NCBI RefSeq assembly: GCF_001412655.1
Contig: NZ_CP012996.1
Span: 3,100,001-3,164,000 of the forward strand
Length of the DNA stretch: 64,000 nucleotides
From: Pedobacter sp. PACM 27299
GTDB taxonomy: Bacteria; Bacteroidota; Bacteroidia; Sphingobacteriales; Sphingobacteriaceae
Direction of reading: 5' to 3'
Shown here: piece after piece, positions 9,136-18,833 of the stretch
Layout: each line of letters begins with the position of its first letter
Position numbering within the stretch: position 1 is the first letter of the stretch
Notes under the pieces: model-generated
Databases searched by the model: none
The model's input: only the letters and a program-made list of their open reading frames with translations
What the model was told of the DNA's origin: nothing
Made by a program: the position numbers and the translations under genes

Positions 9136-9247
9136 ACGGTGCCAAATATAGAATTTTAGCGTCCTGATTTCCTTACAGAATACCGTCTTTACAATTTTAT
9201 GATAAACTTCTTTGCCTATATCATAAATTCAGTTCCCTTTATGATAA

Positions 9248-9279
9248 GCCCATTTCCAGCTTTTTCAGTAGAAATGGGC
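9248..9279 (-). terminator. Terminator-like hairpin after the receptor gene
   Basis: A perfect 9-bp stem GCCCATTTC (9248-9256) / GAAATGGGC (9271-9279) sits 7 bp after the stop codon of the minus-strand receptor gene. The run after it (TTATCAT in transcript sense) is only weakly U-rich, so termination strength is uncertain. Confidence 0.6.
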
Positions 9280-9286
9280 GCTGTAT

Positions 9287-11722
9287 TTAGATTCTTCTTT
9301 TCACTTCATCAGATCCGGTATCTCTGTCTCTTTTATCTTTTACCGTCATTTTGCCGAAGTTGTAACTCAGTGATACCGCCAGGCTCTGTGTATCATAATA
9401 GTTTTCATCTATGATCTTCAATTCATTGACCTGTACTTTGTAACGGTCTTTGTTGCTCCTGAAAAAGTCCTGGCCGGATAAGGTAATATTCCATGCACCC
9501 ATAGATTTTCTTAACCTCAGCTCCGTTTCCAATCTGTTGCCTATTTCTGTGTTTACAATGGTGACAGGAAAAGTGTTATTTGCAATTACCGTACAAGAAA
9601 GGCCATTTTTCTTGGAAATATTAAAGGTCTGATTGGTGGAAAGACTAAGCAGGAATGTTTTGTTATCGATCAATATTTGATCTGCATAATTGCCTTTAGA
9701 AAGCACATAGCCGGTTAATCCGGTACCTGAAAATCTCCACCAGGGTAAAATCTGCTGATAATAGGTGACCGTACTGCTATAGCTGTATTTGTTGCCATAA
9801 TTGACTTTCTTATTGGCGATGATATTTGCACTAGGATTACTAGGAAGAGCATAGATCTCATCCAGCGACTGACTAGCAGCGAGTTGGAAAGTAAAGGTGC
9901 CCGATTTGCCAGTTACGGTATGGTTCAATTCCTCTCTATAGTACTTAGAAGGCATTAAGAATGGGTTTCCTTCATAATAAGTCTGGTCTGTGGTGTAGGT
10001 TCTGAATGGGTTTACATCCCAGAAACCTGGTCTGTTGATTCTACTGGAAACCGCCAGTACATAAGATTTTTCCTTACTACTCGTATATTTTAGAAAGGCA
10101 GTCGGGAATAGATTGGTATAATTTCTATTTACTACGCTAAGGCCCTCCAGCCATCCTTTTGCGATGGTGTTTTCTACACGTAGGCCCAATTGATAAGACC
10201 AGCTGGCATTAACTTTCCCATTCACAATGCCATAAAGGGAATTGATATGTTCTTTATATTGGAAGAAGTTACTTCTTTTTTCGTCTTTTATCCAGCTTTC
10301 GGCATCGCGTGTGTCCTCAAAAACCAGGTTGTTGTCGATCTTGGAAAGCGCAGTTTTAATGCCAAAATCTATGGACAGGTTTTTATCCACCGGCCATTCG
10401 AAATCAGCTTTGACAGATTGGTTACTGATCTTTTGCGGTGCTGAACTTCTAAACCAGTCATTTACAAATAACGTTTGCTGATTGCCTAGGTCTAAGACCT
10501 CTGTTTTGCTGATAGATTTGTTTTTTGAATGGTACTCCAGGGCATCCATATCTATGCTTAAAGTCTTGCCTTTACGGTCTAGTTTCCCCTGATAATTCAG
10601 GTTCAGAGCGTAGGTATTGGTACTTAAATCATCTCTGTTGCTGGTTAAACGCAGGGAGTCATTGATGGCAGTATAACGGTCTCTTGTAAAGGCATTGCGG
10701 TTTTCCCTATGTTTTTCTCCCGAATAATCAAACAGTAGGCCTACGATATGGTTGGCGTTGATTTCGCGGTCTATTCCGAAATTGCCTCCTGGTGATAAGA
10801 TCTGAAAATCATTGGCAGATTGTACGCTTCTATGCAGCAAATCATCAGGGCTGCCGGCGGGAAAGTAGATGTCCTTTTTGAACACTGGTTTCCGATTTCT
10901 GTTGCTCATGTTAAGATTCGCATAGGTATTCCATTTACCGGAACGATTATTTCCATAAATGCTTCCAGCCTGAGAGTTCACAGCGGTTTGTCTACCGCTT
11001 AATCCTGCATTCCCTACAAATCCTTCTTCTTTGTTCTTTCTGGTAATGATATTGATGATACCTGCGCCACCTTCTGCATCGTACTTGCTGGAAGGGGTAG
11101 TCATCACTTCAATGGCCTCCAGGTTTTCAGCAGGAATACTGCTCAGGTAGTTCTTCAAAGCATTTCCACTGAGTACTTTTCTTTTATTATTCAGGTAAAC
11201 CACGGCACCAGTAGTCCCGCTAATCTGAATTCCGCCATCCGCCGAAACACTAACCAATGGGGTTTTCTCCACCACTTCCCAGATATTGCTCCCAAAAACC
11301 AAGTCCGTTTCCCCAACATTAAAGCGAAGGCGATCTATTTGTCGCTGAAAAATGGGTTTTTTAGCGCTGATGGCCACTTCATTTAAAGCATGGGTATGCT
11401 GGTACTGCAGATGGACAAAATGATCACCATTAATCGCCCTTGTTAAAGTCGTGTCTTTATAGGCCACATATTTAAACAAGAGCTGGTAATCTCCTCTACT
11501 GATATTTTTAAATTGGTAATTTCCTTTAGGGTCGGTAATGGCATTGCCGATAAGTTTTGTACCCTGCTTCAGGCTCACGACCACAAGACTTAATGGGAGC
11601 TGTTTTTCATCGGTTACTTTACCCGAAAGCTGCTGTTTCTGAGCTGGATCTAAGGATTGTGAAAAGCTGTCGGTTGAGTTCAAGAGGTTGATCAGCAGTA
11701 GGTATAGCGCTATTTTTTTCAT
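9287..11722 (-). CDS. Outer-membrane beta-barrel receptor (CarboxypepD_reg-like + plug + OMP_b-brl_3)
   Basis: An 811-residue outer-membrane protein. The signal peptide ends near SFSQ (residue 22). A carboxypeptidase-regulatory-like domain (about 30-115, GKVTDEKQLPLSLVVVSLKQG) is followed by a plug domain with VVEKTPLVSVSADGGIQISG and VMTTPSSKYDAEGGAGIINI. A barrel of about 600 residues ends in aromatic-alternating strands (LAVSLSYNFGKM). This is the PF14905-type family, related to TonB-dependent receptors and frequent in Bacteroidota; ligands are mostly unknown. No TonB box can be placed with certainty. It is a stand-alone gene with no FecIR or SusD partner. It shares the plug motif with the receptors at 27.9-30.3 kb and 40.3-43.1 kb but is the most distant of the three. 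Confidence 0.88.
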   Translation of the reverse strand: MKKIALYLLLINLLNSTDSFSQSLDPAQKQQLSGKVTDEKQLPLSLVVVSLKQGTKLIGNAITDPKGNYQFKNISRGDYQLLFKYVAYKDTTLTRAINGDHFVHLQYQHTHALNEVAISAKKPIFQRQIDRLRFNVGETDLVFGSNIWEVVEKTPLVSVSADGGIQISGTTGAVVYLNNKRKVLSGNALKNYLSSIPAENLEAIEVMTTPSSKYDAEGGAGIINIITRKNKEEGFVGNAGLSGRQTAVNSQAGSIYGNNRSGKWNTYANLNMSNRNRKPVFKKDIYFPAGSPDDLLHRSVQSANDFQILSPGGNFGIDREINANHIVGLLFDYSGEKHRENRNAFTRDRYTAINDSLRLTSNRDDLSTNTYALNLNYQGKLDRKGKTLSIDMDALEYHSKNKSISKTEVLDLGNQQTLFVNDWFRSSAPQKISNQSVKADFEWPVDKNLSIDFGIKTALSKIDNNLVFEDTRDAESWIKDEKRSNFFQYKEHINSLYGIVNGKVNASWSYQLGLRVENTIAKGWLEGLSVVNRNYTNLFPTAFLKYTSSKEKSYVLAVSSRINRPGFWDVNPFRTYTTDQTYYEGNPFLMPSKYYREELNHTVTGKSGTFTFQLAASQSLDEIYALPSNPSANIIANKKVNYGNKYSYSSTVTYYQQILPWWRFSGTGLTGYVLSKGNYADQILIDNKTFLLSLSTNQTFNISKKNGLSCTVIANNTFPVTIVNTEIGNRLETELRLRKSMGAWNITLSGQDFFRSNKDRYKVQVNELKIIDENYYDTQSLAVSLSYNFGKMTVKDKRDRDTGSDEVKRRI

Positions 11723-11746
11723 AACCTAAGATGGTTATTATTCCTT

Positions 11747-11780
11747 AAAAAAAAGCGGCTACCTTTAAAAAGATAGCCGC
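11747..11780 (-). terminator. Rho-independent terminator of the monooxygenase operon
   Basis: A stem GCGGCTA (11755-11761) / TAGCCGC (11774-11780) is preceded on the + strand by eight A (11747-11754), giving a U8 tail for minus-strand transcripts. It ends the aminotransferase/monooxygenase-DsbA operon just before the receptor gene start. Confidence 0.85.
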
Positions 11781-11845
11781 ACAAAGTTTATGGAATCAAA
11801 AATGAGGTATTGAGCCTTGATTCCTCTTCAAACGGAGGTGTTTTT

Positions 11846-13783
11846 TTAGATCAGTTCGTAGTAATTACTTTTCCAGAGCGTTCCATTCTTACTTTCCATC
11901 TTTTTGATGAAACCCTGGTCATATAGATCTTCCAATTGTGTTGCCGCTGCCTCCATGGAGATATTGCTCAAATAAGCAAATTCTTTATCCGCCATAGTGG
12001 GGAAGTGGCTGAACAAAGTTTTCGGATCGGTATCTATTTCCGCTTTTTTAGCATGTGGAATACGTTTTAAAATGATGTCCACGAAATGGTCATAGGTTTG
12101 ATGGCCTTTGATAGTCACATGCTCATTGTGCTGATCTGAAAAGATAAGAGTAGGAAAACTCGTTACCCCATGGTTTTTTCCAGTGTTCAGGTCTTCTGTA
12201 AACAGTTCCTTCGCACGACCTTCGAAATCTCTTAATAATCTCGCGGAATCCAATCCTACTTCTAAAGCGGCTTTCTCCAGAAACTCCCATTTAATAATGT
12301 TCTTCTTCTCTACAAAAACCATCTCATTGATACGCCTTAAGAAAAGCGGTGCCAGGTCATTATCTTGCATCTGTGCGGCTTTAAATGCAATAGAAGGTGG
12401 ATAGGAAGAATTCATTGGATCTTCAATCCATAAATCACCATCTATAGGCATCTCATGAATGGCGCAAACTTCATCCCAGTGTTTAGCTACCTCTCCAGGG
12501 TTGTTTACTTTTCCTTTAGGATATTCTCCCCAGGAAGGAAGCATGCCACCCATACAATATTTAATGTTCAGGTAACTACCGTATTCCAGTTTAAGTTTTC
12601 TGAGTAATGGCTGTATGGTCCAGCAGGTAGAGCAAATTGGGTCTGTAAAATAAAGCACATCAATCTGCATACTCGCAGCGACTTCATCCTGTTCTTCCTT
12701 GCTCACGATTAGTGGCAGAGGCATATCATCATCATGTTGGTCTGTAGGATTTAGGAAGATGTGTTTAAGTTCTCTGCCCAGCAGAATGTGTTTTTCTATT
12801 TGCGGTGCTCGGGTGGCGTAATAGTGCTCAAAAGCTTTTTCCAGGTTTTCATGAAGCATCAGTTCATCAGCCAGTGTTCTCGCATCCACAATAGCATTGG
12901 TGGTCCCTGCACTGGTAAAAGGTAGGGAGAGGTGCGCTGCATCGCCGATTAGCACGACATTTTCGTGATGAAATTTAGGCAATAGGTCAAAATCACGTGT
13001 ATTCCAGATGTAACTGCTGGTAAAATCATTGGTCGACAATAATTCGTTGACTTCTGTAGGGAAATCCTTTAAAAGATGGCTGCAAAATGCTTTGATACCC
13101 TCCGGACTCTGATGCTTAACATCATTTGCATTGGCATCATACTGTATAAACCAAACAAATTCGTTCTGATCCGTAGGAATCATTCCGAAAGCTAAACCTT
13201 TGGTATTGTCCTGAAACTTGGTAAAGTTCTGTCCATGTGTTTTTCCTAGCTTTTCATTATAAGAAACGCCTACGACTTCCTTCACGGCCACAGGGCTAAA
13301 GGTCACTTCGCCCATGATTTGCTGTCTTACTTTTGAATTTCCACCATCAGCGCCCACAAAAACATCCCCGTATTCCAGTTCTCCATTGCTAAAAGCAGCG
13401 GCAGTAATCTTGCCGTTTTCATAGATGAAATGTGAAAATTCCCTTCCTTCCTTCACCAGATTGCAAGGATAGGAGTGTTTCAGAAAACGAATCAGGTCGC
13501 CGCGTTTGATACATTTCCAGGAATCGAGGTGCAAATGCTTGATTTCCTTTCCTGATGGTCTCTTTAAGATAAAATCATGGACCATTTTGCCGGGAACAGT
13601 CGTTTGGTCGTCCGGACTAAGCTCTTTTAATTTGCTGAGGCCATCGCTATGCATTAAAAAAGCATGTCCACGTTCTGGCATATTGACCAGTCTTTCGTTG
13701 ATGACAACCGCTATATTATTTTTTCGTAAAAATATACCAAGGGTGAGTCCGGCAATGCCCCCTCCAATTATGACAACTTTCAT
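11846..13783 (-). CDS. FAD-dependent monooxygenase fused to a DsbA/FrnE-like thiol oxidoreductase
   Basis: A 645-residue two-enzyme fusion. Residues 1 to about 365 form a class A flavin monooxygenase (PHBH/TetX-like fold): VVIIGGGIAGLTLGIFLR with G7-G12, VGADGGNSKVRQ, and LIGDAAHLSLPFTSAGTTNA with the FAD-contacting D281. After an acidic linker (DQHDDDMPLPL), residues from about 374 form a DsbA-family thioredoxin domain. It has VLYFTDPICSTCW, with active-site C384-S-T-C387, and the cis-Pro loop GVTSFPTLIF. This arrangement is like FrnE or the ClpXP adaptor SpxH. The last 60 residues resemble a small winged-helix tail. No export signal is seen, so it is probably cytosolic. Its ATG overlaps the stop of the preceding aminotransferase gene (ATGA), so the two are translationally coupled. 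The substrate is unknown. I see one continuous frame with motifs intact in both halves. Confidence 0.88.
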   Translation of the reverse strand: MKVVIIGGGIAGLTLGIFLRKNNIAVVINERLVNMPERGHAFLMHSDGLSKLKELSPDDQTTVPGKMVHDFILKRPSGKEIKHLHLDSWKCIKRGDLIRFLKHSYPCNLVKEGREFSHFIYENGKITAAAFSNGELEYGDVFVGADGGNSKVRQQIMGEVTFSPVAVKEVVGVSYNEKLGKTHGQNFTKFQDNTKGLAFGMIPTDQNEFVWFIQYDANANDVKHQSPEGIKAFCSHLLKDFPTEVNELLSTNDFTSSYIWNTRDFDLLPKFHHENVVLIGDAAHLSLPFTSAGTTNAIVDARTLADELMLHENLEKAFEHYYATRAPQIEKHILLGRELKHIFLNPTDQHDDDMPLPLIVSKEEQDEVAASMQIDVLYFTDPICSTCWTIQPLLRKLKLEYGSYLNIKYCMGGMLPSWGEYPKGKVNNPGEVAKHWDEVCAIHEMPIDGDLWIEDPMNSSYPPSIAFKAAQMQDNDLAPLFLRRINEMVFVEKKNIIKWEFLEKAALEVGLDSARLLRDFEGRAKELFTEDLNTGKNHGVTSFPTLIFSDQHNEHVTIKGHQTYDHFVDIILKRIPHAKKAEIDTDPKTLFSHFPTMADKEFAYLSNISMEAAATQLEDLYDQGFIKKMESKNGTLWKSNYYELI

Positions 13784-14949
13784 AGTAGTTTTATAGTGTG
13801 CTTGATACGAGAGAGCGCATCGGTAAGTATTTCTTCAGAAGTGGCAAAACTAAGGCGGATATAACCTTCTGCACCTTCGCCAAACCATTGTTTTAATCCA
13901 GGTACGACCGAAACTTTTGCCTCATTAAAAAGCAAATCCCGAATTTCTAAACTGCTTTTCTTCGTCCCTGTAATGTCTGTAAAGGCCACATAACAACCTT
14001 CCGGTGCGATGCAATGGAAGCCCTCGATGCTATTCAGTTCCGTTACAATTAATTCCCGCATCTGATGCAGGTGGTTCTTGAAAGCATCCAGATAATATCC
14101 ACACTCATCCAATGCAGCTGTTGCCGCAATTTGCGATAACACATTGGCCCCATGAATGGTAGATCCATGTAGCGAAGCTTCAAAGAGCTGACTATAATGG
14201 GTCGGATTTGAAGCCATTACTGTACCGATTCTTAGGCCGGCCAATCCATAAGATTTACTGAAACCTGTGATGGTGATGGTTCTGTTCCGAATTTCTTCAT
14301 CCAGGGAAGCCATACTGGTAAATACATGCGGCGCATAAATAATATCGCTCCAGATCTCGTCGGATAAAATGATCAGGTCGTATTTACAGGCAATTTCCCC
14401 AAAACGAATCAGTTCTTCTTTAGTAAAAACTTTTCCTGTTGGATTTAATGGATTGCAAAGGCAAAGCATTTTTGTTCGCTTGCTGATGAGCCTTTCCAAT
14501 CTGTCAAAATCTACAGGGATCTCTCCCGCAGGAATAGAAAAAGGAATGGCTGTAGCGCCTACTGCTTCTATAGAATACCTGAAAAGGAAGTCTACCGGGT
14601 CAAAAATAATTGCCTCATCGGCGGTCGTTAGGAATGCTTTACAGGTTAGCCAAATACCAAAAGCAGCACTATCTACCGGAAAAAGCAGCGCTGGATCTGC
14701 AGGAATATTTCGTTTTTCCTGAAAGAATCCGGCCATACTTTCTTTGAACTCTGATAAGCCTTCCGGCGGACCATAAGATAGGTACCTGTCTTTAGTAAAT
14801 CTGATAATTGCGTCGGCGATTTCCGGGGCACATGGGAAATCTGGATCTGCTGCCGTTAAAGGAATGACACCGTTAGGAACGGTCGCCCACCTTAAATTAA
14901 AAGCCCTTTTTTTTAGAACGTCAAGGTCAACTGTTGGAGAGGAAAACAT
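13780..14949 (-). CDS. PLP-dependent aminotransferase, class I/II fold
   Basis: A 389-residue fold-type I PLP enzyme. Seen: an N-terminal ADPDFPCAPEIADAI, LCNPLNPTGKVFTKEEL, the SDEIWSDIIY motif carrying the PLP-contacting Asp, and GFSKSYGLAGLRIG with Schiff-base lysine K232. The SDEIxSDI form is close to MalY/PatB-type C-S lyases as well as to aspartate-type aminotransferases, so either a transaminase or a cystathionine-beta-lyase-like activity is possible. It is the first gene of a two-gene operon; its last four bases overlap the start of the monooxygenase-DsbA fusion. The tight coupling suggests that both act on the same amino-acid-derived metabolite (inference). Confidence 0.85.
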   Translation of the reverse strand: MFSSPTVDLDVLKKRAFNLRWATVPNGVIPLTAADPDFPCAPEIADAIIRFTKDRYLSYGPPEGLSEFKESMAGFFQEKRNIPADPALLFPVDSAAFGIWLTCKAFLTTADEAIIFDPVDFLFRYSIEAVGATAIPFSIPAGEIPVDFDRLERLISKRTKMLCLCNPLNPTGKVFTKEELIRFGEIACKYDLIILSDEIWSDIIYAPHVFTSMASLDEEIRNRTITITGFSKSYGLAGLRIGTVMASNPTHYSQLFEASLHGSTIHGANVLSQIAATAALDECGYYLDAFKNHLHQMRELIVTELNSIEGFHCIAPEGCYVAFTDITGTKKSSLEIRDLLFNEAKVSVVPGLKQWFGEGAEGYIRLSFATSEEILTDALSRIKHTIKLL

Positions 14950-15009
14950 GTTTTGGGATTATTAGATCGCGTATATTGTTTTTAAATGCAATAAATAGAC
15001 ATAAATGCA

Positions 15010-15411
15010 CTAAGATAATTCGCCCATAATCTGGATAAATCTTTCTTTGTTTAATGGTTTAATAATGAAATCGGATACCACACTGAAATTTCTAGACCTT
15101 TCAATGTCATGAGGGGAAATGGAAGAGGATACGATGTACAAAATGATTCTCTTTCTTATCCTTGGTTCCACAACCGTATACTCCTCTAAAAACTCCCAGC
15201 CATCCATAATGGGCATACTGAGGTCCAGAAATATCACATCAGGCAATATTTCATGATTGTTTTGATTGGCTTTGAAGAATGTAAGGGCTTGAAGGCCATC
15301 ATTAAATTCATCAATGTGAGTGGCGATATTTGCAGCTTTAATCATGCGTTTTGTTAAAAAAACAAAGGTGCTATCGTCATCTATAAGGGCTATTTTTTTT
15401 AACGAATTCAT
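15010..15411 (-). CDS. Single-domain response regulator (CheY-like receiver)
   Basis: A 133-residue stand-alone receiver domain. Acidic pocket residues lie in LIDDDS near the N-terminus. The phospho-acceptor D63 sits in VIFLDLSMPIMDGWEF, and the conserved Lys is in FIIKPLN. There is no output domain, so it probably acts through protein contacts or as a phosphorelay intermediate. Its ATG overlaps the stop of the kinase gene (15408-15411), which strongly suggests that the upstream kinase is its phosphodonor. Receivers of this Rcp1-type form often follow PAS-rich or phytochrome-like kinases. Confidence 0.92.
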   Translation of the reverse strand: MNSLKKIALIDDDSTFVFLTKRMIKAANIATHIDEFNDGLQALTFFKANQNNHEILPDVIFLDLSMPIMDGWEFLEEYTVVEPRIRKRIILYIVSSSISPHDIERSRNFSVVSDFIIKPLNKERFIQIMGELS

Positions 15412-17384
15412 GCTCTTTGATTTATAAATTCAATAAAAAAGGTAGAACCAACATCAATTTGGCTTTCTACCCATATTTTACCTTTCATCGCTTCAACTTG
15501 AGTTTTGGTCATGTATAAGCCAAATCCTTTTGAATTAGGATGATGATGGAATACTTTTCCAATTTTAAAGCAGTTGTCTTTATGTTTCTCCATATCAATT
15601 CCTAATCCATTGTCTGTAAATGACAGCAATACTTTTCCATCCAATTTTTGACTTTTAAGCTGGATGACTAGTTTTCTTTTTGGACTCTGGTATTTTAGGC
15701 AGTTACTAAAGAGGTTATGAAAAATACTATATAGATATTTTGCTGGAAAATAAACGGAAGGGGCCTCTTCAAAATCAGTTTCTATAATGGCTTCTGATTT
15801 GTTAATCTCCGACTGTAATCCTTCAAAAGTCCGGCGGATACAGTCTGTCAATAAGATGTCCTCTGATTTAATTTCCAGATCCTGTTTAATTTGGATAGAT
15901 TCTACCAGTTCATTAAAAGTGGTGTGCAGGTTATCAATAACCGGCTTTAGTTTGGAAATTAGTGTTTTTTGTTCTTCAGGATTGTTCGTATCTTCTATAA
16001 ATTCGACCAACATAGACATATTGACCAGTGGTGCCCTCAGGTTATGGGAAACGATATTACAGAAATCAATCAACTGCGTGTTTTGGGAGGACAATTGCTG
16101 CACCAATGCGGCTTGTTTTTCTTCCATTATCTTCCGGTCTGTAATGTCTATGCCGAAGCCAATTACCATGGATAGTGCACCATTTTCATCATAAACGGGA
16201 TACATACGCCGTAAATGGGTAATGGTATTGCCCTCAGGGTCTTTCAGGCTATCTTCCCAGCGGATTTCCTTACCACGGTTCTTTACTTCCAGAAATTGAG
16301 CCCTTCTTAAATCTGCGGTAGCTGCATCTCTGTTGCGATAGGCCGCGTATTGATAGTCGTCTTTTCCCACAATAAAGTCACGGTATTCTTTAATACTAAT
16401 CGCTCCCGGGTTTACAAACAGGTATTTATGATCAGGATCAAAAACTGCAATATCTGTAGGGAGTTTATTTAAGATGTTCTCATAAAACTTTTGCTGTTTA
16501 TCCAGTTCCTGAGCAATTTGATTGCGATTAGTAATGTCCCTCACAAAACAGATGTAAAAATGCCTTCCCTGAATCGTTGCCGGAGAAATGCTCAGCGCAA
16601 TATCAAAAACACTCTGGTCCTTTCTAATGGCCGAAATTTCTACGGTAGAATTGGCATAGTTTTCTGCTGTATCATATTTAAAATGTGCCATGAGTTGGAT
16701 ATACTGCTCATGATAGGAGCTAGGAAGGATGACTTCCTGAAAAGATTGCCCAATAACTTCAGCTTTTGGCCATCCAAAGATAACCTCAGCCTTTGGATTC
16801 CATTGAGATATGGCACCATTATCATCCACAACAATCACTGCATCTATCGCATTGTGAAAAATAGTGTCTATTTCCTGAGTTGCAGTAATACTGTCATCTG
16901 CCAGTTTTTTAAGGTCCTGGTGATCCAGCTTAAGTCGGATACTTTCAGCAGCTTGATTTGCGAGGTGTCCAAGCCCTTTAATCTGCTTGCTATTCAGTTC
17001 ACGAGGGCATTTGTCCATCACACACAGATAAGCCAAAAGAACGTTTTTAGCGTCTAATATTGGGAAACTGGCATAAAAACAAATGCCTGATTTTAATAAA
17101 TGGTGGTTAGAAAAACGATCATCAAGTCTGATATCTGGGATAACTAAAAGGGAAGGAGCACTGAATGGAAGTGTCCATGACTGCGCTGTATCAAGGGATA
17201 TGGTACTGGTTTTTAGTAAGGTCTGGTCTTCATTCTCAATTGCAATAAAGGCAATCGGTACTTCGCACAGCAGTTCAGCTAATGAAATAATACTGTTAAA
17301 ACTACCTTTGTTTTCTTCATCGAATAGATGCTGCAACTGGATGAAGCCTACTTTTTCAATCCCCGGATAGGAGTCTAATCTCAT
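15408..17384 (-). CDS. GAF/PAS/PAS sensor histidine kinase
   Basis: A 658-residue cytosolic hybrid-less kinase without membrane segments. It has an N-terminal GAF-like domain (about 5-160), PAS 1 (about 170-285, DAVIVVDDNGAISQWNPKAE), PAS 2 with PAC (about 295-420, EIRWEDSLKDPEGNTITHLR), and a dimerisation/phosphoacceptor helix FCNIVSHNLRAPLVNMSML with H447. The ATPase domain has an N-box (IFHNLFSNCLKYQ), a G1 box (DNGLGIDM) and a G2 box (KGFGLYMT). It senses an intracellular signal, perhaps a small ligand or redox state. Coupled translation with the receiver at 15010-15411 makes a complete two-component pair. The SHNLRAP variant of the H-box is common in Bacteroidota and cyanobacterial kinases. 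Confidence 0.93.
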   Translation of the reverse strand: MRLDSYPGIEKVGFIQLQHLFDEENKGSFNSIISLAELLCEVPIAFIAIENEDQTLLKTSTISLDTAQSWTLPFSAPSLLVIPDIRLDDRFSNHHLLKSGICFYASFPILDAKNVLLAYLCVMDKCPRELNSKQIKGLGHLANQAAESIRLKLDHQDLKKLADDSITATQEIDTIFHNAIDAVIVVDDNGAISQWNPKAEVIFGWPKAEVIGQSFQEVILPSSYHEQYIQLMAHFKYDTAENYANSTVEISAIRKDQSVFDIALSISPATIQGRHFYICFVRDITNRNQIAQELDKQQKFYENILNKLPTDIAVFDPDHKYLFVNPGAISIKEYRDFIVGKDDYQYAAYRNRDAATADLRRAQFLEVKNRGKEIRWEDSLKDPEGNTITHLRRMYPVYDENGALSMVIGFGIDITDRKIMEEKQAALVQQLSSQNTQLIDFCNIVSHNLRAPLVNMSMLVEFIEDTNNPEEQKTLISKLKPVIDNLHTTFNELVESIQIKQDLEIKSEDILLTDCIRRTFEGLQSEINKSEAIIETDFEEAPSVYFPAKYLYSIFHNLFSNCLKYQSPKRKLVIQLKSQKLDGKVLLSFTDNGLGIDMEKHKDNCFKIGKVFHHHPNSKGFGLYMTKTQVEAMKGKIWVESQIDVGSTFFIEFINQRA

Positions 17385-17494
17385 ACTTTGTTTTAAAATT
17401 AGAATGGTATTAAGATTAAAGTTATAAATTATTACTTGAAATCTTTCGCTAGACTTCTAACACTGTAATATTAATTAAAATTATTGATTGGTTA

Positions 17495-18610
17495 CTAATG
17501 TGTACGAATATTTTTGGAGGCTAATTTTTTTGAGATCTGTTCCCGCATGTCCAGATAACTGCCTTTAGGAAAATCGGCTGAATCTGGTGCCAATGCTATT
17601 GCAATATTGATCTCGCTGAGTGCGTCTTCATCAGCACCGGTATACATTTTACATTCGGCAATATGGTAATGAAGTTCTGCAAGAAAGGTCTTTGCAATTT
17701 CGGTTTCAGTTTTTGAAACGGATGGCTTGGCGCCTGTAGAAAACCTTGGATTAGTTTTGATGGCTTGTACCAGACTTTGCTTGTTTTTTAAAGCAAGCTG
17801 ATAGGATGATAATGCTTTATGGTATTGTTTCAGTGCCAGATAGGTGTTCCCTCTGAAGTTTAGGGTCATGCCATCAGCAGGGAATTTTTTCAGCCCCTGC
17901 TCATAAATTCCTAGTGCAGACTGGTATTGCTTTAAGTTATAATAGGCGATGCCCCTTTGATAAAAATAACTAGGCTTTGCAGGATTACAAATATCCTGTA
18001 TTGCACTTTCAATCTGGCTAGCCAGCAAAGTATCTATAACCTTTTGCTGGTCGTTTAATTTTTTAACAGTTTGGTAATCCTGACAGGCGCCGTCCAGGTT
18101 TTCCATTTTATATTGAAGTGAGCCTCGCTGTAAATACGGGATTAAATCCTTAGGTAATAGGGCAATGGCCTTACTAAAGTCGGCCAAAGCACCAGCTTGA
18201 TCGCCCTGATGCTCTTTTAACCTGGCGCTCCATAAAACCAAATCGCCGTCTTTGGGATCACTGATTACCGCTAGGTTAAAGTATTCCAATGCTTTTTTGA
18301 AATCATCACGCATCGCATAAGTCCTCCCGATGTGCATATAGCATTTCGCACATCGCGGGTTAACCAGCAAGGCTTCGCGATAATATTGTTCTCCAACATC
18401 AAGGTTTTTATCCTCAATATGATAGGCGCCCAGCATCCTCAGTAAAATTTCTTCTTTCGGTTTTGCTTTTAACTCCTGCTCCAGATAAGGAATGATCTTT
18501 TCTCGTTGTCCGATGTTGTTCAGCGAATCAGCAGTCATTTCATACTTGCTGGATTGCCCAAATGAGATACCAGATAGAAAGAGGAGTGCAAAACCAAGGA
18601 ATATCTTCAT
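17495..18610 (-). CDS. Secreted TPR-repeat protein
   Basis: A 371-residue periplasmic protein with a signal peptide ending ISFGQ (about residue 19). At least seven tetratricopeptide repeats follow, for example GEQYYREALLVNPRCAKCYM, KALEYFNLAVISDPKDG and GALADFSKAIALLPKD. A short linker lies at about 275-305, and a last TPR near the C-terminus is TGADEDALSEINIAIALAP. TPR arrays make protein-protein contacts; the partner is unknown. It lies 110 bp downstream of the kinase start region on the same strand and could be read in front of the kinase gene. No enzymatic domain is seen. Confidence 0.82.
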   Translation of the reverse strand: MKIFLGFALLFLSGISFGQSSKYEMTADSLNNIGQREKIIPYLEQELKAKPKEEILLRMLGAYHIEDKNLDVGEQYYREALLVNPRCAKCYMHIGRTYAMRDDFKKALEYFNLAVISDPKDGDLVLWSARLKEHQGDQAGALADFSKAIALLPKDLIPYLQRGSLQYKMENLDGACQDYQTVKKLNDQQKVIDTLLASQIESAIQDICNPAKPSYFYQRGIAYYNLKQYQSALGIYEQGLKKFPADGMTLNFRGNTYLALKQYHKALSSYQLALKNKQSLVQAIKTNPRFSTGAKPSVSKTETEIAKTFLAELHYHIAECKMYTGADEDALSEINIAIALAPDSADFPKGSYLDMREQISKKLASKNIRTH

Positions 18611-18833
18611 GAATAACCAATGCTCATTTTTCAGGCCAACATTAAAAAATGATGGGAAATAGATATAAAAAGATGTTTCAGGTATTCAGTAGGATAGGTT
18701 CTAATTTGGTAATTTCCTTTTGTGTGGCTTGATTTTTGAAACTTTGGCCGAAAATTAAGATACATAAAAGCCTTTCTAAATACTAATCCTTAATCTTCTC
18801 AGTGTAAATATGGAAGGTTAATTAACAATTATC

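Noticed and set aside
16491..17057. Plus-strand frame of 188 codons inside the kinase gene
   Set aside because: It lies antisense to the PAS domains, whose motifs are intact; no recognisable protein is encoded on the plus strand.
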